Of a DNA stretch of 48,138 nt, positions 9,451 to 18,744 are shown one piece after another. The notes under the pieces were generated by a model. The model was not told the DNA's origin and did not search any database. It saw only the letters and a list, made by a program, of their open reading frames with translations. The position numbers were made by a program, and so were the translations under genes. The first letter of the stretch is position 1. Every line of letters starts with the position of its first letter. The stretch is taken from the NCBI GenBank assembly GCA_000436535.1, contig FR886270.1, positions 37,919-86,056 of the forward strand, given 5' to 3'. This DNA is from Eubacterium sp. CAG:252. GTDB lineage: Bacteria; Bacillota; Clostridia; Lachnospirales; Lachnospiraceae.

Positions 9451-10209
9451 TTACTTGCTTTTGCTCTTCTTTTTCTTTGCCTTCTTAGCCTTCTTATTCT
9501 TGCCTACTCCGTCATCCATACCTTCTGATATAGGAATAACTGCAAGTGTACTAAGGTTAAAGTACTTCTCTACGTCCTCTGTCGTCTTAACTGTATCATC
9601 AAGCATAGACCTTACTATTATAACTGCACATGATAACACTATACCAAGTGCAAGTCCTATGAGCGTCCACTTCTGCACTGTATCTACTGCTGGCTGCTCT
9701 GATATTGATCCTTCCTCAATAACATTTACCTGCTCAATCTTCATAATATCGCATATTTTCTCTGATGATACCTCTGCAACTTTATCAGCTATTACTTTAG
9801 CCCTCTGTGGGTCATCACTTGTAACTGTAATCTGAAGCACTCGCGTATCCGATGGTGTATCCACAGATATAGTTGAGGCAAGTTCTGAAGCCTTCATATC
9901 AAGCTTAAGTTCTTTTATTACCTGATTCATAACAGGTGCGCTTGTAACAAGTATCTGATAATCTTTGGTAAGCTGTGTTGAAAGCTGTACATCAGACAAT
10001 GTTGTAGCACTGTCATTAGCCCTGTTAAGTACATACAGCTTTGTTTCTGACTCATACTTAGGTGTTATAAGAAACTTTGATATCAGAAAACCTGCAAGAC
10101 CTACTATAAGTCCCGTTGCAATAATTATTAATATCTTTTCCCACAATATCGACAGAATATGTCCTATGTCGATTTCAACTTCATCATTCTGAACATTATC
10201 TTTACCCAT
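9451..10209 (-). CDS. Wzz/CpsC-type polysaccharide chain-length and kinase-activator protein
   Basis: A 252-residue inner-membrane protein with two membrane segments, about 28-50 and 182-202, flanking an external domain. The first is preceded by the short N-terminal segment typical of Wzz proteins. The C-terminal cytoplasmic tail is lysine-rich. It starts 6 bp after the HAD gene, with GGAGAG as ribosome binding site, and is followed 17 bp later by the BY-kinase gene. This gives a clear operon and the classical CpsC-CpsD order. Confidence 0.9.
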   Translation of the reverse strand: MGKDNVQNDEVEIDIGHILSILWEKILIIIATGLIVGLAGFLISKFLITPKYESETKLYVLNRANDSATTLSDVQLSTQLTKDYQILVTSAPVMNQVIKELKLDMKASELASTISVDTPSDTRVLQITVTSDDPQRAKVIADKVAEVSSEKICDIMKIEQVNVIEEGSISEQPAVDTVQKWTLIGLALGIVLSCAVIIVRSMLDDTVKTTEDVEKYFNLSTLAVIPISEGMDDGVGKNKKAKKAKKKKSKSK

Positions 10210-10215
10210 TCGTAA

Positions 10216-11034
10216 TTAACTCTCCATATCAAATATATATCTTTTTATTATATCGGCTACTCCCGACTCATCATTAGTAGGGGCTATATAATCTGCATAC
10301 TTTTTAACTTCCGGATATGCATTACCCATAACCGCAGATAAGCCGGCTATCTTAAGCATAGGTATATCATTCATTCCATCACCGCAGGCTATAAGTTCAT
10401 CTTCTGTTATGTCAAGCTTACCAAGAAGCTCTCTTAATGAGTTATCCTTTGCAACACCATATGGCACAACCTCAAGGAAGTAATCTTCTGAATAGAAAGC
10501 ATCTATAATACCCTGATACTTATCAAGCAGTGCCTTCTGCACTGGTACAAGCTTTTCATGCTTTCCAACAACTAAAAACTTTGCAACCGGATAATCCACA
10601 TAATCTCTTAAGCTTTCTGTCTTTATAACAGATGTTGAATTACAGAACGCCTCTTTTATGACATACTCATCATCATCACTCTCTGCCACTATCTGTCCAT
10701 CTGAGTATGTGAGTGCATATACATCATTAGCCCTTGCAAGGCTGCATATATCATCTATGCACTGCTTTGGAAGCTCATGGCTTACTATCGTTTCCTTTGT
10801 GGAACAGTCTACTATCTGACCGCCGTTATAGGCAAGTATATAACCTCCCTTTTCTTCAAGCTTTAACTCATCTGCTATAGGTGTTATTCCAAAAAGAGGC
10901 CTGCCTGAAGCAAGTATAACCTTTATACCCATATCTATTGCCTTGTCGACTGCCTTTATATTCTCTGCTGGTAACTTTTTATTATGGTCTGTAAGTGTCC
11001 CATCCAAATCTAATGCTATTGCCTTGTACTTCAT
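10216..11034 (-). CDS. Cof-type HAD hydrolase (sugar/phosphate phosphatase family)
   Basis: A 272-residue HAD phosphatase of the Cof/YidA type. It has the nucleophile motif LDLDGTL (D9, D11), a C2-type cap, and GDGMNDIPML near the C-terminus. The chosen ATG at 11034 has GGAGA just upstream. A longer frame from 11100 has no ribosome binding site and adds 22 unlikely residues. The substrate cannot be predicted. It is the first gene of a probable operon with the Wzz and BY-kinase genes. Confidence 0.9.
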   Translation of the reverse strand: MKYKAIALDLDGTLTDHNKKLPAENIKAVDKAIDMGIKVILASGRPLFGITPIADELKLEEKGGYILAYNGGQIVDCSTKETIVSHELPKQCIDDICSLARANDVYALTYSDGQIVAESDDDEYVIKEAFCNSTSVIKTESLRDYVDYPVAKFLVVGKHEKLVPVQKALLDKYQGIIDAFYSEDYFLEVVPYGVAKDNSLRELLGKLDITEDELIACGDGMNDIPMLKIAGLSAVMGNAYPEVKKYADYIAPTNDESGVADIIKRYIFDMES

Positions 11035-11190
11035 ACTTTCTCCATATTTTTTATATTCTTTAAAATGTAGTAATATCCTGATAAATATAAATTGGCTCAT
11101 ACAAGCCCTTAACTTAATATTTTAACATATTACCGCAACAAAAACTTTAACATATTAATATGTCAATTACAACTTATCAATTATAAACTA

Positions 11191-12933
11191 TTAATTAATC
11201 CTCATCTGAGCAAATGCGCCGGATATGTCAAGCATTCCATACCCCGAAGAAACATTAGGATATTCAACACCATTCTGCCTTTTGGCACCTCTTATAAGAT
11301 ATGACTTTATCTCTGTATTTCCTATCACTTCCCTGTTTTTATCCGTCACGCCCCAGCTTAAAAACAACGCCGCTGCTCCTGCCGTGTGAGCTGCCGCAAC
11401 ACTCGTTCCTGAGCGTCTTGTATATCCTCTTATGCCGCCAACACCATATACATCAACTCCCGGTGCCACTATATCAGGCTTAACCCTGTTGTCTGCCGTG
11501 TAACCTCTGCTGCTGTTTACATCACCGCTGTCCGTGTAGTGGTTATATCCTCCGACAGTTATGACCCTTGTCGCACATCCTGGCTCTGTGAGCGTTGTGT
11601 CTGCATCTGACTCTATAAAATATGCCTCTGTATCCGAAAGTGCCTCTGGTGTCATCCACGCATTAAAGTAACCCGGCAGATTGGTAAGGCTGTAAACTGG
11701 CACTCTCCACAGACCCTCCGCCGGTCTTTCAAACCTTAGGAATATTATTTCCTGTCCGGCTACGCTCTCAGTTATCTGATAGTCGACATATACCCTTGAA
11801 TTCTCAAGAAGAAATGCGAATTCGCTGCTCATACCTATCCTTGCCGGTATCCTTGGGATTATTTCCCCTGTTGGTGAGATAATTGATATAGACAGGACAT
11901 CAAGACTTTTAGCCCATATTTCTGTTGTAAAGCCTTTTCCTCTTTTCTCTACATTTATCTCCATAGTCCTGCTCTCAGGAACAACTCCTGCATAACCGCT
12001 GAAATGTGTCCTGCTGACCGCCTCATTGCCTGCCGGCACTACAACACACGTATTAGTGACCTTTGTATAGGCATCAAGCACATCCGCAAGTGGTGTCGCA
12101 CCTGTCCTTGAGCCCGAACCACTTCCGGCTCCTATGTATATTACAAGTGGCTTTTTCTTACTCTGTGCATAATCCTTTAAAAACCTTGCCGCAAGCATTA
12201 TGTCGCTTTCCTCAAAGCATGTCACATCATCTTTTATATAGAAGAAGTCCTTAAGATACTGCTTGGCATTTTTCAGCTTAACACACACTATATCAGCCTG
12301 TGGCGCAACTCCCGTGTAACCATCTGTCACTGACGAAGCTGCTATTCCAGCCATAAATGTGCCATGTCCGTTTGTATCACGGCTCTCCACATAATCATAC
12401 GGATTGCCGCCGCTATCATATGCCCGTAACGCACCGTTGATATCGTCCGACTCATATACCCTGCCATAACTTACCATATCAGAAGCCGTATACGGCAGTG
12501 TCTGGTCCCATATGGCAAGTATTCTTGTAGCCCCTGAACTGTCACGAAAGTTATTCCTAAGGTAGTCTATGCCCGTATCTATTAAACCTATAATAACCCC
12601 CTGACCTCTCGCATCAAGATATGGCTGGCTTGTCACCTGCACTGCTCCGGAAACTTCCATGCTTGATATATCAGCTCTTTCATTACTATTTCTATAGGAT
12701 ATATCAGATATTTCCATAAGTCCATATATTTTCGGTATCGTATAATATCCGAGCGAGCTTATATTAAGCTCCCTGTTATCAGGCAGAGCGCTGTGGACTA
12801 TAATCCACTGGTCATCAACCACCTCAACACATATATCCTGACTATTCTCAAGTATCTCACTTATTATTGGAAGATTGACAACTATATAATCGTATATATC
12901 TTCATCTATAATCATATCACTACATTCTGACAT
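11191..12933 (-). CDS. S8 family subtilisin-like serine protease (Csp-like)
   Basis: A 580-residue subtilase without an obvious signal peptide. The triad is visible: D119 (GLIDTGID), H190 (NGHGTFMAG) and S511 (SGTSVAAAH). The oxyanion asparagine is in AGNEA (N303). The first ~95 residues could be a prodomain. A long insert (about 315-450) matches the jelly-roll insertion of clostridial Csp germination proteases and related Lachnospiraceae proteases. The substrate is unknown. The start lies just after a hairpin that contains its AAGGA ribosome binding site, see 12935-12973. Confidence 0.92.
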   Translation of the reverse strand: MSECSDMIIDEDIYDYIVVNLPIISEILENSQDICVEVVDDQWIIVHSALPDNRELNISSLGYYTIPKIYGLMEISDISYRNSNERADISSMEVSGAVQVTSQPYLDARGQGVIIGLIDTGIDYLRNNFRDSSGATRILAIWDQTLPYTASDMVSYGRVYESDDINGALRAYDSGGNPYDYVESRDTNGHGTFMAGIAASSVTDGYTGVAPQADIVCVKLKNAKQYLKDFFYIKDDVTCFEESDIMLAARFLKDYAQSKKKPLVIYIGAGSGSGSRTGATPLADVLDAYTKVTNTCVVVPAGNEAVSRTHFSGYAGVVPESRTMEINVEKRGKGFTTEIWAKSLDVLSISIISPTGEIIPRIPARIGMSSEFAFLLENSRVYVDYQITESVAGQEIIFLRFERPAEGLWRVPVYSLTNLPGYFNAWMTPEALSDTEAYFIESDADTTLTEPGCATRVITVGGYNHYTDSGDVNSSRGYTADNRVKPDIVAPGVDVYGVGGIRGYTRRSGTSVAAAHTAGAAALFLSWGVTDKNREVIGNTEIKSYLIRGAKRQNGVEYPNVSSGYGMLDISGAFAQMRIN

Positions 12934-12934
12934 A

Positions 12935-12973
12935 GAAAAATAATGTCCTTAAAGATAATCTTTAAGGACATTA
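12935..12973 (-). terminator. Terminator-like hairpin between the ClpX-like and S8 protease genes
   Basis: TAATGTCCTTAAAGA (12941-12955) and its complement (12959-12973) form a perfect 15-bp stem with a 3-nt loop. On the minus strand it is followed by ATTTTTC. The 3' arm contains AAGGA, the only plausible ribosome binding site for the S8 protease. The hairpin may therefore stop the upstream transcript and also hide that site. Confidence 0.8.
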
Positions 12974-12994
12974 TATGCCACATACCAGCTTTTA

Positions 12995-14434
12995 TTACAT
13001 ACCGGGAAGTGCTTCCTGACCGCGCATCATTATAACCGGAACTCCCTTGTTATTGATATAGTCCTCTGTTATTAACACTGAGCCTATATTATCATCCTTA
13101 GGGATTTCATACATTATGTCTAACATATATTCTTCTATAATTGAACGAAGGGCTCTTGCACCCGTCTTCTTTTCCATCGCCTTTGCAGCTATGGCACGGA
13201 GTGCACTGTCATCAAACTTAAGGCTTACCTCATCAAGCTCAAGAAGCTTCTGATACTGCTTAAGTATAGCGTTCTTAGGCTCCTTCATAATCTTTACAAG
13301 CATATCCTCTGTAAGACCTTCAAGCGCGAATACTATAGGAAGTCTTCCTAGAAACTCTGGTATCATTCCAAACTCTCTTAAGTCCTCTAACTCTACCTTT
13401 GATAATATATTCTTATCATTATCATACTTATCCTTAAGGTCTGCATTAAAGCCTATAGATGACTGCTTGTTCAGTCTTGCCTTGATTATATCCTCAAGCT
13501 CTGGAAATGCGCCGCCACATATGAATAGTATATTTCTTGTATTAACAGTAACCTGTGGTACCATCGCATTTTTACTTGTAGCTCCTACCGGAACTTCCAC
13601 ATCGCTTCCCTCAAGAAGCTTAAGCATACCCTGCTGTACTGACTCACCACTGACATCCCTGCTTCTTGTTTCCTTCTTCTTGGCTATCTTATCTATCTCA
13701 TCGATAAATATGATACCTCTCTCGGCTTTCTCAACGTCATTGTCCGCTGCCGTAAGAAGCTTTGAAACTACGCTTTCTATATCATCACCGATATATCCGG
13801 CTTCTGTAAGTGATGTTGCATCTGTTATCGCAAGTGGCACCTGTAAAAGCTTTGCAAGCGTTTTTACAAGATATGTCTTACCACTTCCTGTAGGTCCTAT
13901 CATAAGCATATTAGACTTTTCTATCTCTATATCATCCATAGTGCCTGTAGCCACTCTCTTATAGTGGTTATACACGGCAACTGACATCACCTTCTTAGCA
14001 TAATCCTGACCGATGACATACTCATCTAACATATGCTTAATCTCGTGAGGTGCTGGAAGCTTCTTAAGGTCAAGGCTTTCCTCTTTCTTATCATCCTTAG
14101 CCTTTTCCTTCTTTTTCTTCACCTTCTGTCTGTCAGGTATATCATTGCCCATCATATTGAAGCCTCCGAACATACCCATATTAGGCATATTAGGAATACC
14201 CTTCATAATCTCATTATAATCTATGTCGTTATTGTTTATTGCATCAAATGTTTTCTGCATACAATCAGGACACACATATAATCCGCCGGGCATACTAATC
14301 ATCTTACCTGCTTTGGACTCAGTTCTTCTGCATATATAACAGATTTTCTCGTAGTCATCACTACGGCTGCTGTCAGAACTGCTGTTGTTAGCTGAATTGT
14401 TAGTTACATTACTTACATTATCATCATTACTCAT
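12995..14434 (-). CDS. clpX: ClpX-like AAA+ unfoldase (variant)
   Basis: A 479-residue protein with the ClpX layout. A C4 zinc finger (C32, C35, C55, C58) comes after a Ser/Asn-rich N-terminus. Walker A GPTGSGKT is at 180-187, the pore loop GYIG at 213-216, and Walker B IIFIDEID at 241-248. IGF at 327-329 should dock ClpP. The RKH loop, which helps E. coli ClpX bind ssrA-tagged substrates, reads SKNA here (287-290). A basic insert lies at about 100-120. No clpP is adjacent. It may be a second ClpX or the lineage's main one. It follows htrA by 34 bp in a probable operon. Confidence 0.88.
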   Translation of the reverse strand: MSNDDNVSNVTNNSANNSSSDSSRSDDYEKICYICRRTESKAGKMISMPGGLYVCPDCMQKTFDAINNNDIDYNEIMKGIPNMPNMGMFGGFNMMGNDIPDRQKVKKKKEKAKDDKKEESLDLKKLPAPHEIKHMLDEYVIGQDYAKKVMSVAVYNHYKRVATGTMDDIEIEKSNMLMIGPTGSGKTYLVKTLAKLLQVPLAITDATSLTEAGYIGDDIESVVSKLLTAADNDVEKAERGIIFIDEIDKIAKKKETRSRDVSGESVQQGMLKLLEGSDVEVPVGATSKNAMVPQVTVNTRNILFICGGAFPELEDIIKARLNKQSSIGFNADLKDKYDNDKNILSKVELEDLREFGMIPEFLGRLPIVFALEGLTEDMLVKIMKEPKNAILKQYQKLLELDEVSLKFDDSALRAIAAKAMEKKTGARALRSIIEEYMLDIMYEIPKDDNIGSVLITEDYINNKGVPVIMMRGQEALPGM

Positions 14435-14467
14435 ATATTCCTCTATTCTGCAACAGAGGCTTTAATA

Positions 14468-16036
14468 TCAGCTTTTCTTGCCTAATGTTACCTCTGTGCT
14501 CTTTAGTACATATTCACTACCTTCAAGATGATAGTAATCAACCTTAACTGTCTCACCTGCTGCATAATACTGGAGAGTTGACTGTAAACCTGACATAGTT
14601 GTTATAGTCTGGTCATCAAAGCCTACAATAATATCATAGGCTGAAAGTCCTGCCTTCTCTGCTGCTGAATCAGAAGCAACCGTTCTTATCATAATGCCCT
14701 GTGGATATCCATACATAGAAGCATATGTGCTTGTGATATCAATAGCTGCAACACCAAGATAACCTACGTTATCTGATGAAACCCTCTGTCTTGTCTGTCT
14801 GTTCATAAGTGAACTTATAAGGTCTTTTACATTAGATACTGGTATTGAATATGCCATACCTTCGACACCATCACTTGATGTCTTTGCAAAGTTGATTGCT
14901 ATAACTTTACCACTTGAGTTAAGAAGTGCTCCACCACTATTACCTGAGTTAATAGCTGCATCTGTCATTATAAGACCTGTAAATGTTACATTGTTAACTG
15001 TTATTGATCTGTCTAAAGCACTTATTATACCTGTTGTAACTGACTGTCCTTCTCCAAGTGCATTACCTATAGCTACCACCTGCTGGCCTACTGTAATTGT
15101 ATCAGAATCTGCAAGTTCTGCAATAGCTATTTTGCTAAGTGTATCAGAAGATATATCTGATAATGATACTGCAACTACTGCTATATCCTGGTCTGACTTA
15201 GAACCCTTGACTGTTGCGCTTACTGCCTCATCATCTACAAATACACACTTTAAGTTAGATACATTATCAACAACATGTGCATTAGTTACTATAAGAAGCT
15301 CTGTATCATTCTTTCCTACTATGATACCTGTTCCGCTTGTTGAAGCCTCATACTGCTGCTGTCCACCCCAGTTAAATATTGATGAAGAGCTGCCAGTTAC
15401 TGATGTAGTACCATTGAGGGCAACCATAGCTGGAAGTGCTGCTGAAGCTACTGTTTCAACATTCATTGAACCAGCTGAAAGATTGGCATCACCAAGTGCA
15501 TTAAGCTGGTCTGTTGTTGCGGTTATATTACTTGCCACTGTTGATATATTATAGCTTCTGTTATCAGAGCTGCCAAGATACTTATTCTCAATCTTGTATG
15601 TTGCAAACATAGCTGAACCTGCAACAACGCCGAATATAACTGCTGAAAGAACTATGCTTGCAATTTTCTTAGGGAGTGAACTCTTACCGCCATTAAATGT
15701 ACCTGTGTTCTTCTTTCCCCTGCCAAATCTCTTATGCTTCTTTTCATTGTCATCCGGCTGTGTGTTATTAACGTTGTTATCACCACCAACATATGAATAT
15801 CTGTAAGTCGACTGTTCTTCTGACTGGCTGTTATTCATATTATTGTTGTAAGATGTATATCCTGTATTCTGGCTGTATCCTTTATCCTGATTATAACTTC
15901 CTGCATTTGAATTATATCCAGCACCCTGATTGTAGCTTCCTGTATTTCCATTATATTCTGTATTCTGATTGCTCGTTGTACCCTGTGAATTATAAGAATT
16001 ATTATTCCCATAATTGTTATCTTCGTTATTATACAT
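14468..16036 (-). CDS. htrA: HtrA/DegP-type membrane serine protease with PDZ domain
   Basis: A 522-residue protease. A long cytoplasmic N-terminus rich in N, Y, G and S (1-100) is followed by a basic stretch and one membrane segment (about 123-145). The trypsin-like domain has H254 (NAHVV), D284 (QDIAV) and S367 (GNSGGAL), and a C-terminal PDZ domain covers about 420-510. It should degrade or refold misfolded proteins outside the membrane. I chose the ATG at 16036 because AGGAG lies 8 bases before it. The GTG at 16045 overlaps that site. It lies upstream of the ClpX-like gene. Confidence 0.94.
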   Translation of the reverse strand: MYNNEDNNYGNNNSYNSQGTTSNQNTEYNGNTGSYNQGAGYNSNAGSYNQDKGYSQNTGYTSYNNNMNNSQSEEQSTYRYSYVGGDNNVNNTQPDDNEKKHKRFGRGKKNTGTFNGGKSSLPKKIASIVLSAVIFGVVAGSAMFATYKIENKYLGSSDNRSYNISTVASNITATTDQLNALGDANLSAGSMNVETVASAALPAMVALNGTTSVTGSSSSIFNWGGQQQYEASTSGTGIIVGKNDTELLIVTNAHVVDNVSNLKCVFVDDEAVSATVKGSKSDQDIAVVAVSLSDISSDTLSKIAIAELADSDTITVGQQVVAIGNALGEGQSVTTGIISALDRSITVNNVTFTGLIMTDAAINSGNSGGALLNSSGKVIAINFAKTSSDGVEGMAYSIPVSNVKDLISSLMNRQTRQRVSSDNVGYLGVAAIDITSTYASMYGYPQGIMIRTVASDSAAEKAGLSAYDIIVGFDDQTITTMSGLQSTLQYYAAGETVKVDYYHLEGSEYVLKSTEVTLGKKS

Positions 16037-16111
16037 ACCCAACACTCCTTTTCGGTTATTATTTATTGAAAAATGCGGTCACATATATTCTTTTCGTATA
16101 TCAAATATAAA

Positions 16112-16163
16112 ATGAACACATTTCGTTGTTGATACGTTTAGTATATTCACGAAATGTGTTCAT
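16112..16163 (-). terminator. Terminator or regulatory hairpin downstream of the HPr gene
   Basis: A perfect 15-bp inverted repeat (16112-16126 with 16149-16163) with a 22-nt loop, followed on the minus strand by TTTTAT. The loop is long for a classical terminator, so an operator for htrA is an alternative. Confidence 0.6.
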
Positions 16164-16213
16164 ATTGTGTTTTACTTGTTAAGAAACTCTGAACTTCTAT
16201 AAATTATTCAGAC

Positions 16214-16492
16214 TTAATTATTCTCTTCTAACGATTTCTTAAAGCTTGCTGCCACTGCCTTAAGAGCCTCTTCTTCATCACTTCCATCGGCTATAAGTGT
16301 TATCTCTTCACCACACTTAACACCAGAGGCTAATATTGATATAACACTCTTTGCATTAGCACTCTTACTCTTATCTTCGCCATACTTAAAAGAAATATTA
16401 GCCTGATACTTAACAGCTTCATTGCACATTGCGCCCGCTGGACGAAGATGAATTCCAAGCTGGCTTGTTACCATTATATTCTCACTTACCAT
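16214..16492 (-). CDS. ptsH: HPr-family phosphocarrier protein
   Basis: A 92-residue HPr. The phosphorylatable histidine H15 lies in LGIHLRPAG, and S49 in NAKSVIS matches the regulatory serine (Ser46) used by HPr kinase. HPr passes phosphate from enzyme I to sugar-specific PTS proteins and, as HPr-Ser-P, acts in catabolite control in Firmicutes. The gene lies 47 bp after cdaR, not next to ptsI, so it may be cotranscribed with the c-di-AMP genes. Confidence 0.9.
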   Translation of the reverse strand: MVSENIMVTSQLGIHLRPAGAMCNEAVKYQANISFKYGEDKSKSANAKSVISILASGVKCGEEITLIADGSDEEEALKAVAASFKKSLEENN

Positions 16493-16538
16493 AATATCTT
16501 CTCCCTATTTATATTAATACTTTAAATATTATATTATA

Positions 16539-17849
16539 TTACTGCTTTGCTGTAGTCTGCTGCGTAGGATTATTATTAGTGTTCGCCGTGTTGTCAGCCT
16601 TAGTTGTTGTTTCCTCCTGTTTTGCTGAAACTGTAACATTCACTAAACTACTGCCTGAAACACTGCATCCATCAGGTGCATTTATACTTACCGAAACACT
16701 ATGTGTTCCAACCGCAAGCCCCGATGCATCGATACTGCAGCTTATATCTGACGAACTGATACTATTTAATAATGTATCCATACCAACTATTATAACATCT
16801 ATACCTGAACCTTCAAGTACAACATTATACCCAGATGGAATATTATTAATCTTTATATCACCTGATGATATATGAACCGTCTTAGTTGATGCCGAAGCTA
16901 TCTTCACAGTAACCTGTAATCTTGTGTCTGATACAATCTTAACACCAGATGACACATAGTCTGATAATCTTACTGTATAGCTTTTATCCTCGCTAAGTCC
17001 TTCAACTGATATAACTGATGATGGAACTGTTATACTCTCTATCTTTGCCAGTGCATCCTGCGTTCCTGCTATTACTGCTGATGTCTGGCTTAGAGTAATG
17101 TCTGTAACTACACAGCCATCAGCAGGTGTACCACTCGTTCCTGCAACAATTGGAACAGTCTTTATTCTTGACATTTCCACTGTAACATCTGCGGTCTTTG
17201 ATGAAAGTTCCAAATCATCATCAGAAATAACCTCTCCATCCGCATCATACATAATTATATCCGGCTGTGCCGTAACCGTTCCTTCTGCACCTGATATATC
17301 AACTGTTACCCCGACTGATGCTACATTTTCAACAAGTGATGTAGGTCCTGTAACCTTGATATATGTTGGTGAAGATGATGTCGATGCAACTGCATATCCT
17401 GATGAAGGTGTTCCTGTTGTATTGATATTAACCGCATATGTCTTAGTATCCCTGTTCTCTATGCTTAGCTTAAGCGCCGATGTTCTTGGAATTGCCTCAA
17501 CATCATTTAATACCTGTCCATCCTTTACAACCTGAACATATATATCCACATAATCTGTAAATGCAGTAACCTTACTTAAGTCTGCCGTGGCAACTATATC
17601 ACTTGTTTTAAGGTCTGTAACCACGCTCTTAGGCCCGCTTACTGTAACTGATATCTTACCGCCGTCAACCACCTCAAATGTATAATCCTTCTCAGTAAGA
17701 CTCTCTGTATTGGTAAGCTGAACTGTTATATTACTAAAAGTATAACTTGTGTTAGGGTCGTATATGTTAACAATCACTGTCCATAATATAACCGCAAATA
17801 CAGCAGATACGATTTTCAGGCTGAGATTATTAAATATCTTCTCTTTCAT
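16539..17849 (-). CDS. cdaR: YbbR-domain protein, regulator of CdaA
   Basis: A 436-residue protein with one N-terminal membrane segment (about 11-28), several consecutive extracellular YbbR repeats, and a Thr/Asn/Gln-rich C-terminal tail (about 412-436). CdaR proteins bind and regulate the diadenylate cyclase CdaA. The gene overlaps the end of cdaA by 20 bp, showing translational coupling. The usual third gene, glmM, is missing and HPr follows instead. Confidence 0.93.
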   Translation of the reverse strand: MKEKIFNNLSLKIVSAVFAVILWTVIVNIYDPNTSYTFSNITVQLTNTESLTEKDYTFEVVDGGKISVTVSGPKSVVTDLKTSDIVATADLSKVTAFTDYVDIYVQVVKDGQVLNDVEAIPRTSALKLSIENRDTKTYAVNINTTGTPSSGYAVASTSSSPTYIKVTGPTSLVENVASVGVTVDISGAEGTVTAQPDIIMYDADGEVISDDDLELSSKTADVTVEMSRIKTVPIVAGTSGTPADGCVVTDITLSQTSAVIAGTQDALAKIESITVPSSVISVEGLSEDKSYTVRLSDYVSSGVKIVSDTRLQVTVKIASASTKTVHISSGDIKINNIPSGYNVVLEGSGIDVIIVGMDTLLNSISSSDISCSIDASGLAVGTHSVSVSINAPDGCSVSGSSLVNVTVSAKQEETTTKADNTANTNNNPTQQTTAKQ

Positions 17850-18708
17850 GCTTCAACCTGCCTCTCCATATCTTAAATGACTTGACATCTATAGTTTTTC
17901 TCCTGATATACTCAAGCTTATTCTTAAGTGAATCTGCATCTATATCGTGTATAAGCTCTCCACCAAATGCAACTGATACTTTACCTGTTTCTTCTGATAC
18001 TATTATTGTAAGGCTGTCTGTCGCTTCACTTATGCCAACACCTGCCCTGTGTCTTGTACCAAGTGCCTTGCTTAAGTTTACATTATCTGTAAGAGGAAGA
18101 TAACAGGTTGCCGCAACTACTCTGTTCCCCCTTACTATAACTGCTCCGTCATGAAGAGGTGTATTATGTTCAAATATATTGATGAGAAGCTGGCTTGTAA
18201 CTATGCCATCTACCGGAATACCTGTCTTTACATACTCTTCAAGAATAATATCCTGCTCTATGACAATAAGTGCTCCAGTCTTTACAGCACCCATCTTATA
18301 ACATGCATCAACTATCTCATCCGCAGTCTTTACACTAAATCTTTCATCCTTGTTGCTGTTATCCCCAAAGTTAAAAAACCTTAACATAAACCGCTTACGT
18401 CCAAGCTGTTCAAGTGCCCTTCTTAACTCAGGCTGGAATATGATAACAAGTGCTATGATACCAACACTGATTGTTTTACCTGCAATCCAAAGGATGGTTT
18501 TAAGATTAAGGAGATACGCAACAACTGCAAAAAGTGCTACGACTATTATACCCTTTAAAAGTGCCCATGCCTTGGTATTCATAATCCACAATAATATATT
18601 ATAAAGCACTACCGCTATGATAATAATCTCTATAATATCAGTCCACGTTATCCTTGGTATATACAATCTTGAAAAGTAATTCTGTAACAGATTACCCGTT
18701 GTTGTCAC
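17830..18708 (-). CDS. cdaA: Diadenylate cyclase (c-di-AMP synthase), CdaA type
   Basis: A 292-residue membrane enzyme that makes c-di-AMP from two ATP. Three membrane segments lie in about 22-92, followed by the DAC domain with HDGAVIVRG (DGA at 187-189) and GTRHRAGVGISE (RHR at 219-221). These motifs are diagnostic. c-di-AMP controls potassium, osmolyte and wall balance in Firmicutes. The start at 18708 is followed by the expected hydrophobic N-terminus. Overlap with cdaR fixes the operon. Confidence 0.96.
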   Translation of the reverse strand: MTTTGNLLQNYFSRLYIPRITWTDIIEIIIIAVVLYNILLWIMNTKAWALLKGIIVVALFAVVAYLLNLKTILWIAGKTISVGIIALVIIFQPELRRALEQLGRKRFMLRFFNFGDNSNKDERFSVKTADEIVDACYKMGAVKTGALIVIEQDIILEEYVKTGIPVDGIVTSQLLINIFEHNTPLHDGAVIVRGNRVVAATCYLPLTDNVNLSKALGTRHRAGVGISEATDSLTIIVSEETGKVSVAFGGELIHDIDADSLKNKLEYIRRKTIDVKSFKIWRGRLKHEREDI

Positions 18709-18744
18709 GCTCTCACCCCTTTAATAATTTACTTACTATATCTT

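Noticed and set aside
11034..11100. Longer start of the HAD hydrolase at 11100
   Set aside because: No ribosome binding site there, and the added 22 residues are not expected before the DxDGT strand.
14892..15554. 220-codon rightward frame opposite htrA
   Set aside because: Shadow of the HtrA coding frame; no start signal and no family resemblance.
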